Assembly (NCBI RefSeq): GCF_900113945.1
Contig: NZ_FORG01000010.1
Location: 62,001-126,000, forward strand
Length of the DNA: 64,000 bases
Reading direction: 5' to 3'
DNA from: Xenorhabdus mauleonii
GTDB lineage: Bacteria > Pseudomonadota > Gammaproteobacteria > Enterobacterales > Enterobacteriaceae
Positions 20,284-29,686 of the stretch are shown here, in pieces; position 1 is the first letter of the stretch, and each line of letters starts with the position of its first letter. Under the pieces are notes generated by a model, which saw only the letters and a list, made by a program, of their open reading frames with translations, made no database searches and was not told where the DNA came from. A program made the position numbers and the translations under genes.

Positions 20284-20835
20284 ATGAAGTTGCATGATGG
20301 TTGGATTGATGTCGCAAAGAAAGTCGTTTCTCCACATTGTGACTTGCGCCCAGAGGGTGAGATCCCATCACTACTGGTTATTCATAACATCAGCTTGCCT
20401 CCCGGAAAGTTTGGTGGTTCTTATATTGATCAATTATTTATGGGCACCCTAAATCCGAATGATGCCCCCTTCTTTGATGAAATCAAGCATTTGCGTGTCT
20501 CTGCACATTGCTTAATTCGCCGTGATGGAGAAATTGTACAGTATGTTCCTTTCAATAAAAGGGCATGGCATGCCGGAATTTCTTCTTACTGTGGCCGTGA
20601 GAAATGTAATGATTTTTCGATAGGCATTGAACTGGAAGGTACTGATTATGAGGCGTTCATGGAAACTCAGTACGTAAGTTTAGCTAACATAACTCAGCTG
20701 CTTATTAGCCAATATCCTGGTATACAGGGCAACATTACAGGGCACAGTGATATTGCACCGGACAGGAAAACCGATCCCGGGCCTTATTTTTATTGGGAAC
20801 ATTATCAGCAACTATTGAAGGAGTTAACTCAATGA
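20284..20835 (+). CDS. ampD: 1,6-anhydro-N-acetylmuramyl-L-alanine amidase AmpD
   Basis: A 183-residue cytoplasmic zinc amidase that removes the peptide from anhydro-muropeptides during cell wall recycling; its loss derepresses AmpC in species that have AmpR. The zinc ligands His34, His154 and Asp164 occupy the same positions as in E. coli, and Glu116 is in GIELEG. The loop SLPPGKFGG and the motif HFxxxSAHCLIRRDGEIVQ-like block are typical. It overlaps ampE by 4 bases (ATGA), suggesting coupled translation. Confidence 0.97.
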   Translation: MKLHDGWIDVAKKVVSPHCDLRPEGEIPSLLVIHNISLPPGKFGGSYIDQLFMGTLNPNDAPFFDEIKHLRVSAHCLIRRDGEIVQYVPFNKRAWHAGISSYCGREKCNDFSIGIELEGTDYEAFMETQYVSLANITQLLISQYPGIQGNITGHSDIAPDRKTDPGPYFYWEHYQQLLKELTQ

Positions 20836-21686
20836 CTCTCTTTATTTTATTGTTAATATTGGCATGGGAACGCGTCTTTAAGATGGGAAACCATTGGCAG
20901 TTGGAGCGTTATTTAGCGCCGCTTTTTGCCAGAATAAAAACATATTCTCTGTGGAGTAGTTTGGGCGTGGCCTTTTTGGTCATGTTTTTGACATGGAAAC
21001 TCATGGCCTTTTTCTACTCGGTGGCTTTTGGGATTCCAGCAATTTTGCTCGGTATTATCATCAGCTTGTTATGCATAGGTGCTGGCGAGTTACGTAATAA
21101 CTACCGTGGCTATCTTCAGGCCGTGCGTCATGAAGATCCCGAACAGCAAAGACAGCATCTTTTTCACTTAACCATGATACAGGGAACAACACCTGACAAT
21201 ACAAAAGATGAGCAACTGCGCGAAATTCAAAACGCTTTAATCTGGATAAATTTTCGTTATTATCTCGCGCCGATTTTTTGGTTAGTTGTATTAGGGAAAT
21301 TTGGCCCTGCTATTTTGATGGGGTATAGCTGCCTCAGAGCTTATCAAGGATGGCTGGCACAACACGCAACGGCGGTACAGCGGGCGCAATCTGGTGTTGA
21401 TGGCATATTGCACTGGCTGGATTGGCTTCCTGCACGTTTGGCAGGTATTGCTTATGCTTTATTGGGTCATGGTGAAAAAGCTTTACCGGCTTGGATCGCT
21501 TCACTCACTGATTTTCGCACGTCACAATATAAAGTGGTCAGCCAGTTGGCTCAATTTGCATTAAGTAAATCGCCTCATCTCAATGTGTTGGAAACGCCTG
21601 CCGTAGCCGTAAGGCTAGCTAAAAAAGCGACATTTACGATTGTGATTATTGTTGCATTATTAACAATTTATGGGGCATTGATTTAA
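20832..21686 (+). CDS. ampE: Inner-membrane signalling protein AmpE
   Basis: A 284-residue polytopic membrane protein of the CobD/AmpE group with several hydrophobic segments. The start is the ATG at 20832 (MTLFILLLILAWERVFKMG), overlapping the ampD stop, because the N-terminus then aligns with E. coli AmpE. Conserved blocks include ALIWINFRYYLAPIFW, LDWLPARLAGIAYALLGHGEKALPAW and the C-terminal LLTIYGALI. Its biochemical role is not established; it is implicated in beta-lactamase regulation with AmpD. Confidence 0.94.
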   Translation: MTLFILLLILAWERVFKMGNHWQLERYLAPLFARIKTYSLWSSLGVAFLVMFLTWKLMAFFYSVAFGIPAILLGIIISLLCIGAGELRNNYRGYLQAVRHEDPEQQRQHLFHLTMIQGTTPDNTKDEQLREIQNALIWINFRYYLAPIFWLVVLGKFGPAILMGYSCLRAYQGWLAQHATAVQRAQSGVDGILHWLDWLPARLAGIAYALLGHGEKALPAWIASLTDFRTSQYKVVSQLAQFALSKSPHLNVLETPAVAVRLAKKATFTIVIIVALLTIYGALI

Positions 21687-21908
21687 TATATTAAATTATA
21701 TGATGTGTTATGGATGACTTTATTTGAAGTATTATGTGGGGATTTATCAGGGGTAGTTAATACTTTAATTGTTATCATTACATATAAAGATGATTGATTT
21801 TAATAAGTCCCTGGCAGTTTATTATCAGCATTACATTAATTCACGCGTAATAAACAAAATGGTAATTTATAAAACACATCAACTTTGCTGATATTTATTA
21901 TTACCGAT

Positions 21909-21985
21909 AACTCGCGGTTATGGTGGTAGTGCGTATATGGTGCAGCACATATATGGTACTAGTGCGTAATGATCGCGAGTTTTTA
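21909..21985 (+). other. Structured element ending in an intrinsic-terminator-like T run
   Basis: AACTCGCG (21909-21916) pairs with CGCGAGTT (21974-21981), followed directly by a T run. Between them TATATG and CATATA can form an inner hairpin, and TAGTGCGTA occurs twice. It could be the terminator of ampE, or the 3' part of a small RNA. I cannot choose between these from sequence alone. Confidence 0.45.
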
Positions 21986-22170
21986 TAGCATAAACGGGTT
22001 ATTCAAACGTTAAATCCCATCAGATTTTCTGCCTAAAAAATCCCCTCTAGTTATAATTTTCTAATAAAAATTAAAATAATTTGTTAAAATTTGCAGATTT
22101 TTATGATTTGCCTCAAGGTCTTTATAGACAGCTAGTGAATACTTTGTTACTTTAAGACCCTGTATTCTAA

Positions 22171-22185
22171 ATTGGTATTACCAAT
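22171..22185 (+). promoter_or_regulatory. PdhR operator
   Basis: ATTGGTATTACCAAT is a perfect match to the palindromic PdhR consensus ATTGGTNNNACCAAT, 113 bases upstream of the pdhR start. In E. coli PdhR binds here and represses pdhR-aceEF-lpd until pyruvate releases it. Confidence 0.92.
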
Positions 22186-22297
22186 TGACTCCGGTCTTGT
22201 TATTTTTGGCTTGCTGGCTATAATTCAGGCTGCGAGGCTTAGGTAAACAGGGCATAGTCCGAAGCAACATTTACTCATTGAATGGCTTACAGCAGAT

Positions 22298-23062
22298 ATG
22301 GCCTATAGCAAGATTCGCCAACCAAAGTTATCAGATGTGATTGAGCAGCGTCTTGAGCAGCTCATTCTTGAAGGCTCGCTTCGCCCGGGAGAAAAGCTGC
22401 TGCCTGAGCGTGAGCTGGCGAAACAGTTCGAAGTATCACGCCCTTCATTGCGTGAAGCCATTCAAAAATTGGAAGCCAAAGGCTTTCTTTTCCGTCGTCA
22501 AGGGGGAGGAACTTTCGTGCAGAATAATCTGTGGCAAAGTTTCAGCGATCCACTTGCCCAACTCATTGCAGAGAATCAAGAATCTCAGTTCGATCTTCTC
22601 GAAGCGCGACACGCGCTGGAAGGGGTTGCCGCTTATTATGCCGCCCTGAGAGGAACGGATGAAGATTTTAAACGTATTGAGCAAAGCCATTTTGCTATCC
22701 AAGAGGCACAACAAAGCGGCGATGTGAATGCGGAATCTGATGCTGTCTTGCAATATCAGCTTGTTGTAACGGAAGCCGCTCATAACGTGGTATTGCTGCA
22801 TTTATTGCGCTGTATGGTCCCAATGTTAGAACAAAATATCAGGCGCAATTTCGAATTCATCTATACCCGTAAAGAGATGCTGGCGGCTGTCAGTTCTCAT
22901 CGAGCTGAAATTTTCCACGCGATTATGGCAAGAGAACCGGAAAAAGCCCGTGAGGCTTCTCATCGTCACTTGGCCTTTATTGAAGAAGTTTTATTGGATC
23001 TGACTCGTGAACAGACGCGTCGTGAACGTTCATTGAGGCGGCTCCAGCAACATCAGGAATAA
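22298..23062 (+). CDS. pdhR: Pyruvate-responsive transcriptional repressor PdhR
   Basis: A 254-residue GntR-family FadR-type regulator, the same length as E. coli PdhR. The winged helix-turn-helix covers about residues 9-77, with [26 protein letters not shown] as the recognition part and RRQGGGTFV as the wing. An all-helical FCD effector domain follows ([16 protein letters not shown] to [27 protein letters not shown]). It is autoregulated through the operator at 22171 and controls the downstream dehydrogenase genes. Confidence 0.97.
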   Translation: MAYSKIRQPKLSDVIEQRLEQLILEGSLRPGEKLLPERELAKQFEVSRPSLREAIQKLEAKGFLFRRQGGGTFVQNNLWQSFSDPLAQLIAENQESQFDLLEARHALEGVAAYYAALRGTDEDFKRIEQSHFAIQEAQQSGDVNAESDAVLQYQLVVTEAAHNVVLLHLLRCMVPMLEQNIRRNFEFIYTRKEMLAAVSSHRAEIFHAIMAREPEKAREASHRHLAFIEEVLLDLTREQTRRERSLRRLQQHQE

Positions 23063-23111
23063 GAGCCTGTCCCTTGGGCTTTATAAATCAAATTCCTTGA
23101 TGGGTAGGCTC
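23063..23111 (+). other. Stem-loop immediately after pdhR
   Basis: GAGCCTGTCCC (23063-23073) pairs, with one bulge, with GGGTAGGCTC (23102-23111). It begins on the base after the pdhR stop codon. It may reduce read-through into aceE or protect the pdhR mRNA end. Confidence 0.5.
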
Positions 23112-23198
23112 TAAACTTAGCTGTACAAATCCTGACTGCTGCGTTTGTACAGTTTGTGAACTCTTTATCCAAGAGTTTTAGCAGCAACATATAGCAGG

Positions 23199-23253
23199 GC
23201 CTATCTTCCGGTCATAACGGGCTGTCGTCAAAAGGTATGACCAGAAGATAGGC
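23199..23253 (+). promoter_or_regulatory. Strong hairpin in the aceE leader
   Basis: GCCTATCTTCCGGTCATA (23199-23216) pairs with TATGACCAGAAGATAGGC (23236-23253) at 17 of 18 positions over a 19-base loop. It ends 42 bases before the aceE ATG. No T run follows, so it is more likely an mRNA-stabilising or processing structure than a terminator. Confidence 0.6.
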
Positions 23254-23295
23254 TCCAACAATCATTAGAAATAGATAACAGATAAGGAATACACC

Positions 23296-25959
23296 ATGTC
23301 AGATATTTTGAAAAATGACGTGGATCCGATCGAAACTCGCGATTGGTTGCAGGCGATCGAATCGGTCATCCGTGAAGAAGGTGTTGAGCGTGCTCAGTTC
23401 CTGATTGATCAGGTTTTGAATGAAGCTCGTAAAGGTGGCGTTAGTGTTGCCGCAGGCGCTGCAAGCCGTGATTATATCAACACCATTCCTGTCGAAGATG
23501 AGCCAGCTTATCCAGGTAACCTGGACTTAGAGCGCCGTATTCGTTCTGCTATTCGTTGGAATGCAGTGATGACCGTTCTGCGTGCATCTAAAAAAGATCT
23601 GGAACTGGGCGGACACATGGCATCATTCCAGTCTTCCGCTACTGTTTATGAAGTTTGTTTTAACCATTTCTTCCGCGCTCGCAATGAAAATGATGGCGGT
23701 GACTTGGTTTACTTCCAGGGCCACATTTCTCCGGGTATCTACGCTCGTGCGTTCCTTGAAGGCCGTCTGACTGAAGAGCAGATGAACAATTTCCGTCAGG
23801 AAATCGGTGGTAAAGGTCTGTCTTCTTACCCGCATCCAAAACTGATGCCTGACTTCTGGCAGTTCCCAACTGTTTCTATGGGCTTGGGGCCAATTTCCGC
23901 TATCTATCAGGCTAAATTCCTGAAATATCTGGAAAATCGTGGTCTGAAAGATACGTCTAAACAAACCGTTTACGCTTTCTTGGGCGACGGTGAAATGGAT
24001 GAGCCAGAATCCAAGGGTGCGATCACTATCGCAACTCGTGAAAAACTGGATAACCTGGTATTTATCATCAACTGTAACTTGCAACGTCTGGATGGCCCAG
24101 TTACTGGTAACGGCAAAATCGTTAACGAACTGGAAGGCATCTTCGACGGCGCTGGCTGGCAGGTACTGAAAGTCCTGTGGGGTGAGCGTTGGGATGCACT
24201 GCTGCGTAAAGACACCAGCGGTAAGCTGATCCAGTTGATGAACGAAACTCTGGATGGCGACTATCAGACATTCAAGTCTAAAAATGGCGCTTATGTTCGT
24301 GAGCATTTCTTCGGTCGTTACCCAGAAACTGCTGCATTAGTCAAAGACATGACTGATGACGAAATCTGGTCTCTGAATCGTGGTGGTCACGATCCTAAGA
24401 AAGTTTTCGCTGCACTGACCAAAGCTCAGCAAACTACCGGCAAACCAACTGTAATCCTGGCTCAGACCATTAAAGGTTACGGTATGGGTGATACTGCTGA
24501 AGGTAAAAACATTGCTCACCAAGTTAAGAAAATGAACATGGAAGGCGTTCGTCTGTTCCGTGATCGTTTCAATGTGCCTGTATCTGATGAGCAAATCAAT
24601 GATTTGCCATTCGTGACTTTCGACAAAGACTCTGAAGAATCTAAATATCTGCATGAGCGTCGTAATGCACTGAGTGGTTACTTGCCAAGCCGTCGTGTTA
24701 ACTTCGACGAAAAACTGGAAATCCCAGCTCTGGAAGATTTCAGCTCTTTGCTGGAAGAACAATCCAAAGAAATTTCTACTACTATCGCTTTCGTTCGTGC
24801 ACTGAACATCATGCTGAAGAACAATTCGATCAAAGATCGTCTGGTTCCAATCATCGCTGATGAAGCACGTACTTTCGGTATGGAAGGTCTGTTCCGCCAA
24901 ATCGGTATCTACAGCCCGAATGGTCAGCAGTATACTCCGCAAGACCGTGAGCAGGTTGCATACTATAAAGAAGACGCAAAAGGTCAGATCCTGCAAGAAG
25001 GTATCAACGAACTGGGCGCTGCTTCATCTTGGCTGGCTGCTGCAACTTCTTACAGCACCAACAACCTGCCAATGATTCCGTTCTACATTTACTACTCCAT
25101 GTTCGGATTCCAGCGTATCGGTGATCTGTGCTGGGCTGCGGGTGACCAACAGGCTCGTGGCTTCTTGGTTGGTGGTACTTCTGGTCGTACGACTCTGAAC
25201 GGTGAAGGCTTGCAGCATGAAGATGGTCACAGCCACATTCAGTCTCTGACTATCCCTAACTGTATCTCTTATGACCCAGCATTCGCTTATGAAGTGGCTG
25301 TTATCATGCATGACGGTCTGGATCGCATGTATGGTGAGAAACAAGAAAACATCTACTACTACATCACGACTCTGAACGAAAACTACCACATGCCAGCAAT
25401 GCCAGCAGGCGCTGAAGAAGGTATCCGTAAAGGTATCTACAAGCTGGAAAGCTTGGAAGGCGGAAAAGGCAAAGTTCAGTTGTTGGGTTCTGGTTCTATC
25501 CTGCGTCATGTTCGTGAAGCAGCGAAGATCCTGTCTGATGAATACGGTATTGGTTCTGACGTATACAGCGTAACGTCCTTCACTGAACTGGCTCGCGAAG
25601 GTCAGGATTGTGAACGTTGGAACATGCTGCACCCATCAGAACAGCCTCGCGTTCCTTACATTGCTCAGATCATGAACGAAGCACCAGCAGTTGTTTCAAC
25701 CGATTACATGAAACTGTTCGCAGAACAAGTACGTAACTTTGTTCCTGCAAGCGAATTCCGTGTATTGGGTACTGATGGTTTCGGTCGTTCTGACAGCCGT
25801 GAAAACTTGCGTCATCACTTCGAAGTTGATGCTTCTTACGTGGTTGTTGCAGCTCTGGGTGAATTGGCTAAACGTGGCGAAATTGATGTGAAAGTGGTTG
25901 AAGAAGCGATCACTAAATACAACATCAACCCAGAAAAAGTTAACCCACGTCTGGCATAA
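23296..25959 (+). CDS. aceE: Pyruvate dehydrogenase E1 component AceE
   Basis: An 887-residue thiamine-diphosphate enzyme, the same length as in E. coli, which decarboxylates pyruvate and acetylates the lipoyl groups of AceF. The ThDP-binding motif is visible (GDGEMDEPE ... NLVFIINCNLQRLDGPV), as are the long homodimeric-E1 blocks such as HEDGHSHIQSLTIPNC. The codon use looks like that of a highly expressed gene. It is the first enzyme gene after pdhR and is 13 bases from aceF. Confidence 0.98.
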   Translation: MSDILKNDVDPIETRDWLQAIESVIREEGVERAQFLIDQVLNEARKGGVSVAAGAASRDYINTIPVEDEPAYPGNLDLERRIRSAIRWNAVMTVLRASKKDLELGGHMASFQSSATVYEVCFNHFFRARNENDGGDLVYFQGHISPGIYARAFLEGRLTEEQMNNFRQEIGGKGLSSYPHPKLMPDFWQFPTVSMGLGPISAIYQAKFLKYLENRGLKDTSKQTVYAFLGDGEMDEPESKGAITIATREKLDNLVFIINCNLQRLDGPVTGNGKIVNELEGIFDGAGWQVLKVLWGERWDALLRKDTSGKLIQLMNETLDGDYQTFKSKNGAYVREHFFGRYPETAALVKDMTDDEIWSLNRGGHDPKKVFAALTKAQQTTGKPTVILAQTIKGYGMGDTAEGKNIAHQVKKMNMEGVRLFRDRFNVPVSDEQINDLPFVTFDKDSEESKYLHERRNALSGYLPSRRVNFDEKLEIPALEDFSSLLEEQSKEISTTIAFVRALNIMLKNNSIKDRLVPIIADEARTFGMEGLFRQIGIYSPNGQQYTPQDREQVAYYKEDAKGQILQEGINELGAASSWLAAATSYSTNNLPMIPFYIYYSMFGFQRIGDLCWAAGDQQARGFLVGGTSGRTTLNGEGLQHEDGHSHIQSLTIPNCISYDPAFAYEVAVIMHDGLDRMYGEKQENIYYYITTLNENYHMPAMPAGAEEGIRKGIYKLESLEGGKGKVQLLGSGSILRHVREAAKILSDEYGIGSDVYSVTSFTELAREGQDCERWNMLHPSEQPRVPYIAQIMNEAPAVVSTDYMKLFAEQVRNFVPASEFRVLGTDGFGRSDSRENLRHHFEVDASYVVVAALGELAKRGEIDVKVVEEAITKYNINPEKVNPRLA

Positions 25960-25972
25960 GAGGTAAAGATTA

Positions 25973-27838
25973 ATGTCTATTGAAATTAACGTACCTGATA
26001 TCGGTGCAGATGAAGTTGAAGTTACCGAAATCATGGTAAAAGTGGGTGACACTGTAGAAGCAGAACAGTCACTGATCACAGTTGAAGGTGATAAGGCTTC
26101 CATGGAAGTCCCATCTCCACAGGCTGGTGTAGTTAAAGAAATCAAAATTGCGGTTGGCGATAAAGTTGAAACCGGCAAATTGATCATGATTTTTGAATCC
26201 GCAAATGGTGCCGCAGAAGCTGCACCAGCACCGGCACAGCAAGCGGCAGCTCCGGCTGCGGCGCCAGTAGCGGCTGAAAGCAAAGAAGTTCATGTACCAG
26301 ATATTGGTGGTGACGAAGTTGAAGTAACCGAAATCATGGTCAAAGTCGGTGACACCATCACTGAAGAACAATCTTTGATCACTGTTGAAGGTGACAAGGC
26401 TTCCATGGAAGTGCCTGCGCCATTCGCAGGTACTGTGAAAGAGATCAAAATCGCTGCGGGCGATAAAGTTAAAACCGGTTCTCTTATCATGGTATTCGAA
26501 GTTGCGGGTTCTGCAGCACCAGTGGCAGCCCCTGTAGCTGCTCCAGCAGCGCCAGCAGCCTCTGCGGCGAAAGAAGTTCATGTACCAGATATCGGTGGTG
26601 ACGAAGTTGAAGTAACCGAAATCATGGTCAAAGTGGGTGACACCATCGCTGAAGAACAATCTTTGATTACTGTTGAAGGTGACAAGGCTTCCATGGAAGT
26701 ACCTGCACCATTCGCAGGTACTGTGAAAGAGATCAAAATCGCTGCGGGCGATAAAGTTAAAACCGGTTCTCTTATCATGGTATTCGAAGTTGCCGGCGCA
26801 GCACCTGCTCCAGTGGCAGCACCAGCAGCGGCTCCAGCTCCTGCAGCAGCACCTGCGAAAGCAGCGCCAGCAGCAAGCAAGCCAGCAGAAGGCAAAAACG
26901 AATTCGCAGAAAATGACGCTTACGTTCATGCAACTCCAGTGATCCGTCGTCTGGCTCGTGAATTTGGTGTGAACCTGGCGAAAGTCAAAGGTACTGGCCG
27001 CAAAGGTCGCATCCTGCGTGAAGACGTTCAGGCTTACGTGAAAGATGCTATCAAACGCGCAGAAGCAGCTCCTGCTGCTGCGGGCGGCGGTCTGCCAGGC
27101 ATGCTGCCTTGGCCGAAAGTTGATTTCAGCAAGTTCGGTGAAATCGAAGAAGTTGAAATGAGCCGCATCCAGAAAATCTCTGGTGCAAACCTGAGCCGTA
27201 ACTGGGTCATGATCCCTCATGTTAACCTGTTCGATGAAGCGGATATCACAGAAGTTGAAGAATTCCGTAAACAACAGAACAAAGAAGCTGAGAAGAAACA
27301 GCTGGGCGTGAAAATCACTCCATTGGTATTCGTGATGAAAGCGGCTGCAAAAGCATTGGAAGCAATGCCTCGCTTTAACAGCTCTATTTCTGAAGATGGC
27401 CAGAAGCTGATTCTGAAAAAATATGTCAACATCGGTATCGCGGTTGACACGCCTAACGGTCTGGTTGTTCCTGTATTCAAGGACGTCAACAAGAAAGGCA
27501 TCATGGAACTGTCCAGAGAACTGGCTGAAGTTTCCAAGAAAGCACGTGCCGGTAAGCTGACTGCATCTGACATGCAGGGTGGTTGTTTCACCATCTCCAG
27601 CTTGGGTGGTATCGGTACTACCGGTTTTGCACCAATTGTAAATGCACCAGAAGTGGCAATCATGGGTCTGTCTCGTTCTTCCATGAAGCCTGTCTGGAAT
27701 GGCAAGGAATTCGTTCCTCGTCTGATCCTGCCTATGTCTCTGTCTTTCGACCACCGTGTGATCGATGGAGCTGACGGTGCACGTTTCATCACTTATATTA
27801 ATCAGTTGATGAGCGACATTCGCCGTTTGGTGATGTAA
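25973..27838 (+). CDS. aceF: Pyruvate dehydrogenase E2, dihydrolipoamide acetyltransferase AceF
   Basis: A 621-residue core protein of the complex. Three tandem lipoyl domains each carry the lipoylation motif GDKASMEVP (Lys41 in the first), separated by Ala/Pro-rich flexible linkers. Next come a peripheral subunit-binding domain ([21 protein letters not shown]) and the catalytic acyltransferase domain with His594 and Asp598 in [10 protein letters not shown]. The second and third lipoyl domains are almost identical at the DNA level, a sign of recent duplication or gene conversion. Transfers acetyl groups to CoA. Confidence 0.98.
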   Translation: MSIEINVPDIGADEVEVTEIMVKVGDTVEAEQSLITVEGDKASMEVPSPQAGVVKEIKIAVGDKVETGKLIMIFESANGAAEAAPAPAQQAAAPAAAPVAAESKEVHVPDIGGDEVEVTEIMVKVGDTITEEQSLITVEGDKASMEVPAPFAGTVKEIKIAAGDKVKTGSLIMVFEVAGSAAPVAAPVAAPAAPAASAAKEVHVPDIGGDEVEVTEIMVKVGDTIAEEQSLITVEGDKASMEVPAPFAGTVKEIKIAAGDKVKTGSLIMVFEVAGAAPAPVAAPAAAPAPAAAPAKAAPAASKPAEGKNEFAENDAYVHATPVIRRLAREFGVNLAKVKGTGRKGRILREDVQAYVKDAIKRAEAAPAAAGGGLPGMLPWPKVDFSKFGEIEEVEMSRIQKISGANLSRNWVMIPHVNLFDEADITEVEEFRKQQNKEAEKKQLGVKITPLVFVMKAAAKALEAMPRFNSSISEDGQKLILKKYVNIGIAVDTPNGLVVPVFKDVNKKGIMELSRELAEVSKKARAGKLTASDMQGGCFTISSLGGIGTTGFAPIVNAPEVAIMGLSRSSMKPVWNGKEFVPRLILPMSLSFDHRVIDGADGARFITYINQLMSDIRRLVM

Positions 27839-27844
27839 TACACA

Positions 27845-27864
27845 GGCCGGTAAATATACCGGCC
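27845..27864 (+). terminator. GC-rich hairpin after aceF
   Basis: GGCCGGTA (27845-27852) pairs perfectly with TACCGGCC (27857-27864) over a 4-base loop, six bases after the aceF stop. There is no T run, so it probably acts as a partial terminator or 3' end protector for the aceEF message, with some read-through into lpd. Confidence 0.6.
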
Positions 27865-28006
27865 TAATGATTACTACCGTGACAGATATTTTCTCCTGAT
27901 ATCTGACAGGTTGAGATTTCTGTCACGTTAACGCACTTTTCAGGTTATTTACAATTCTGTAAACTGCTCGCGGTGTGTACGTCCCGGTGGAATAAGGTTT
28001 TTTTTA

Positions 28007-28133
28007 CTCAATGGATTTTAGGTTGCAGCTCGGCGGCAAGTGAACAAATCCCCAGAAGCATGGATAACTGTGTACTTGGGATAAGAGAGCGAAGCCAGCA
28101 AAGCGGCAATGTGAAATGCGAAGAGTATTTTCG
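28007..28133 (+). repeat. Palindromic repeat family 2, copy 1
   Basis: A roughly 125-base imperfect palindrome. The left part is TACTCAATGGATTTTAGG then TTGCAGCTCGGCGGCAAG. The right part is an imperfect reverse complement ending AGCGGCAATGTGAAATGCG and AAGAGTA. A related, longer copy lies between gcvH and gcvP (50373-50589). I recall similar elements scattered through Xenorhabdus and Photorhabdus genomes; it has no coding capacity. Confidence 0.65.
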
Positions 28134-28167
28134 TCTGACCCGCCGGACAAACAATTAAGAGGTCATG

Positions 28168-29595
28168 ATGAGTACTGAAATTAAAGCCCAGGTAGTGGTG
28201 CTTGGTGCAGGCCCTGCTGGGTATTCTGCTGCTTTCCGTTGTGCAGACTTAGGTTTGGATACCGTTCTGGTTGAGCGTTATTCTACTCTAGGTGGTGTCT
28301 GTCTGAATGTGGGTTGTATCCCATCCAAAGCGCTGCTTCATGTTGCAAAAGTGATTGAAGAAGCAAAAGCACTGGCACAACACGGTATCGTGTTTGGTGA
28401 GCCACAAACTGATATCGACAAGATCCGTCTCTGGAAAGAAAAAGTCATTTCCCAGTTGACTGGCGGTCTGGGCGGTATGGCTAAGGGCCGTAAAGTTAAT
28501 GTTGTGAATGGTATTGGTAAATTTACCGGTGCTAACACTCTGGTAGTTGAAGGCGAGAACGGCGCAACAACGATTAATTTTGATAATGCCATTATCGCAG
28601 CGGGCTCACGTCCAATTCAGCTGCCATTCATTCCACATGATGATCCTCGCGTATGGGATTCTACCGATGCTCTGGAACTGAAAACTGTTCCAGGACGCTT
28701 GCTGGTTATGGGCGGCGGTATTATCGGTCTGGAAATGGGTACTGTTTACCACGCTCTGGGTTCTCAGATCGACGTGGTGGAAATGTTCGATCAGGTCATT
28801 CCTGCTGCGGACAAAGACATTGTTAAAGTATTCACTAAGCGTGTCAGCAAGAAGTTCAACCTGATGCTGGAAACTAAAGTGACTGCGGTAGAAGCTAAAG
28901 AAGATGGCATCTACGTAACAATGGAAGGCAAAAAAGCACCAGCAGAACCACAGCGTTATGACGCGGTTCTGGTTGCTATCGGTCGTGTACCAAACGGTAA
29001 ATCTCTGGATGCAGGTAAAGCTGGCGTCGAAGTTGATGAGCGTGGCTTTATCAATGTTGATAAGCAAATGCGTACTAACGTACCGCACATCTTCGCTATC
29101 GGTGATATCGTTGGTCAGCCAATGCTGGCACATAAAGGTGTTCACGAAGGTCACGTTGCTGCTGAAGTTATCTCTGGCAAGAAACATTACTTCGATCCTA
29201 AAGTTATCCCTTCCATAGCTTACACTGAACCAGAAGTTGCATGGGTTGGCCTGACTGAGAAAGAAGCGAAAGAGAAAGGCATCAATTACGAAACTGCAAC
29301 TTTCCCATGGGCAGCTTCTGGCCGTGCAATCGCTTCTGATTGTTCAGATGGTATGACCAAACTGATTTTCGATAAAGAAACTAACCGTGTTATCGGTGGT
29401 GCTATTGTGGGTACTAACGGCGGCGAACTGCTGGGTGAAATCGGTCTGGCTATCGAAATGGGTTGTGATGCAGAAGATATCGCTCTGACTATCCATGCTC
29501 ACCCAACGCTGTACGAATCAATCGGTATGGCTGCTGAAATTTATGAAGGCAGCATCACTGACTTGCCAAACCCAAAAGCAAAGAAAAAGAAATAA
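28168..29595 (+). CDS. lpd: Dihydrolipoamide dehydrogenase Lpd (E3)
   Basis: A 475-residue FAD flavoprotein that reoxidises lipoyl groups in the pyruvate and 2-oxoglutarate dehydrogenases and is the L protein of glycine cleavage, so it also serves gcvTHP at 49-53 kb. The FAD motif GAGPAGYSAA is near the N-terminus. The redox cysteines are Cys45 and Cys50 in GGVCLNVGCIPSK. The NAD site is GGGIIGLEMG, and the catalytic His-Glu pair lies in HAHPTLYE; E. coli has His rather than Tyr before that Glu. The start at the second ATG (28168) matches E. coli. Confidence 0.98.
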   Translation: MSTEIKAQVVVLGAGPAGYSAAFRCADLGLDTVLVERYSTLGGVCLNVGCIPSKALLHVAKVIEEAKALAQHGIVFGEPQTDIDKIRLWKEKVISQLTGGLGGMAKGRKVNVVNGIGKFTGANTLVVEGENGATTINFDNAIIAAGSRPIQLPFIPHDDPRVWDSTDALELKTVPGRLLVMGGGIIGLEMGTVYHALGSQIDVVEMFDQVIPAADKDIVKVFTKRVSKKFNLMLETKVTAVEAKEDGIYVTMEGKKAPAEPQRYDAVLVAIGRVPNGKSLDAGKAGVEVDERGFINVDKQMRTNVPHIFAIGDIVGQPMLAHKGVHEGHVAAEVISGKKHYFDPKVIPSIAYTEPEVAWVGLTEKEAKEKGINYETATFPWAASGRAIASDCSDGMTKLIFDKETNRVIGGAIVGTNGGELLGEIGLAIEMGCDAEDIALTIHAHPTLYESIGMAAEIYEGSITDLPNPKAKKKK

Positions 29596-29631
29596 TCTTT
29601 TCTCTTTTGCCGTAGGTTAGGTAAACATTTT

Positions 29632-29659
29632 AAACGGCTTCCATCTGGGAGCCGTTTTT
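29632..29659. terminator. Intrinsic terminator after lpd
   Basis: AAACGGCTTCC (29632-29642) pairs with GGGAGCCGTTT (29647-29657), with a loop of 4, and ends in a run of five T. It lies 37 bases after lpd and between convergent genes; the reverse strand also has an A/T-rich tail, so it may serve both. Confidence 0.9.
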
Positions 29660-29686
29660 CATTTTGTGACGCAAATAAAACGTGAG

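Larger units (their letters stand above)
21687..22297. other. Gap between ampE and pdhR; aroP absent
   Basis: 611 bases without a gene. In E. coli aroP lies here, but no trace of it is seen. The region holds a structured stretch ending in a T run (21909-21985) and the PdhR operator (22171-22185), which marks the pdh operon promoter in the last 130 bases. The remainder is AT-rich and featureless to my reading. Confidence 0.6.
27839..28167. other. aceF-lpd intergenic region
   Basis: 329 bases with no gene. They contain a GC-rich hairpin just after aceF and a palindromic repeat of family 2 reaching to 35 bases before lpd. A separate lpd promoter, as known in E. coli, would be expected here, but I cannot locate it with confidence. 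Confidence 0.55.

Noticed and set aside
23623-25632. Several 200-plus codon minus-strand frames inside aceE
   Set aside because: Antisense shadows created by the strongly biased codons of a highly expressed gene; no homology recognised.
26069-27754. 561-codon open frame on the minus strand across aceF
   Set aside because: It mirrors the codon bias and Ala/Glu/Val-rich composition of the lipoyl repeats; the peptide is His/Phe/Cys-rich, repeats in register with aceF, and has no ribosome-binding site.
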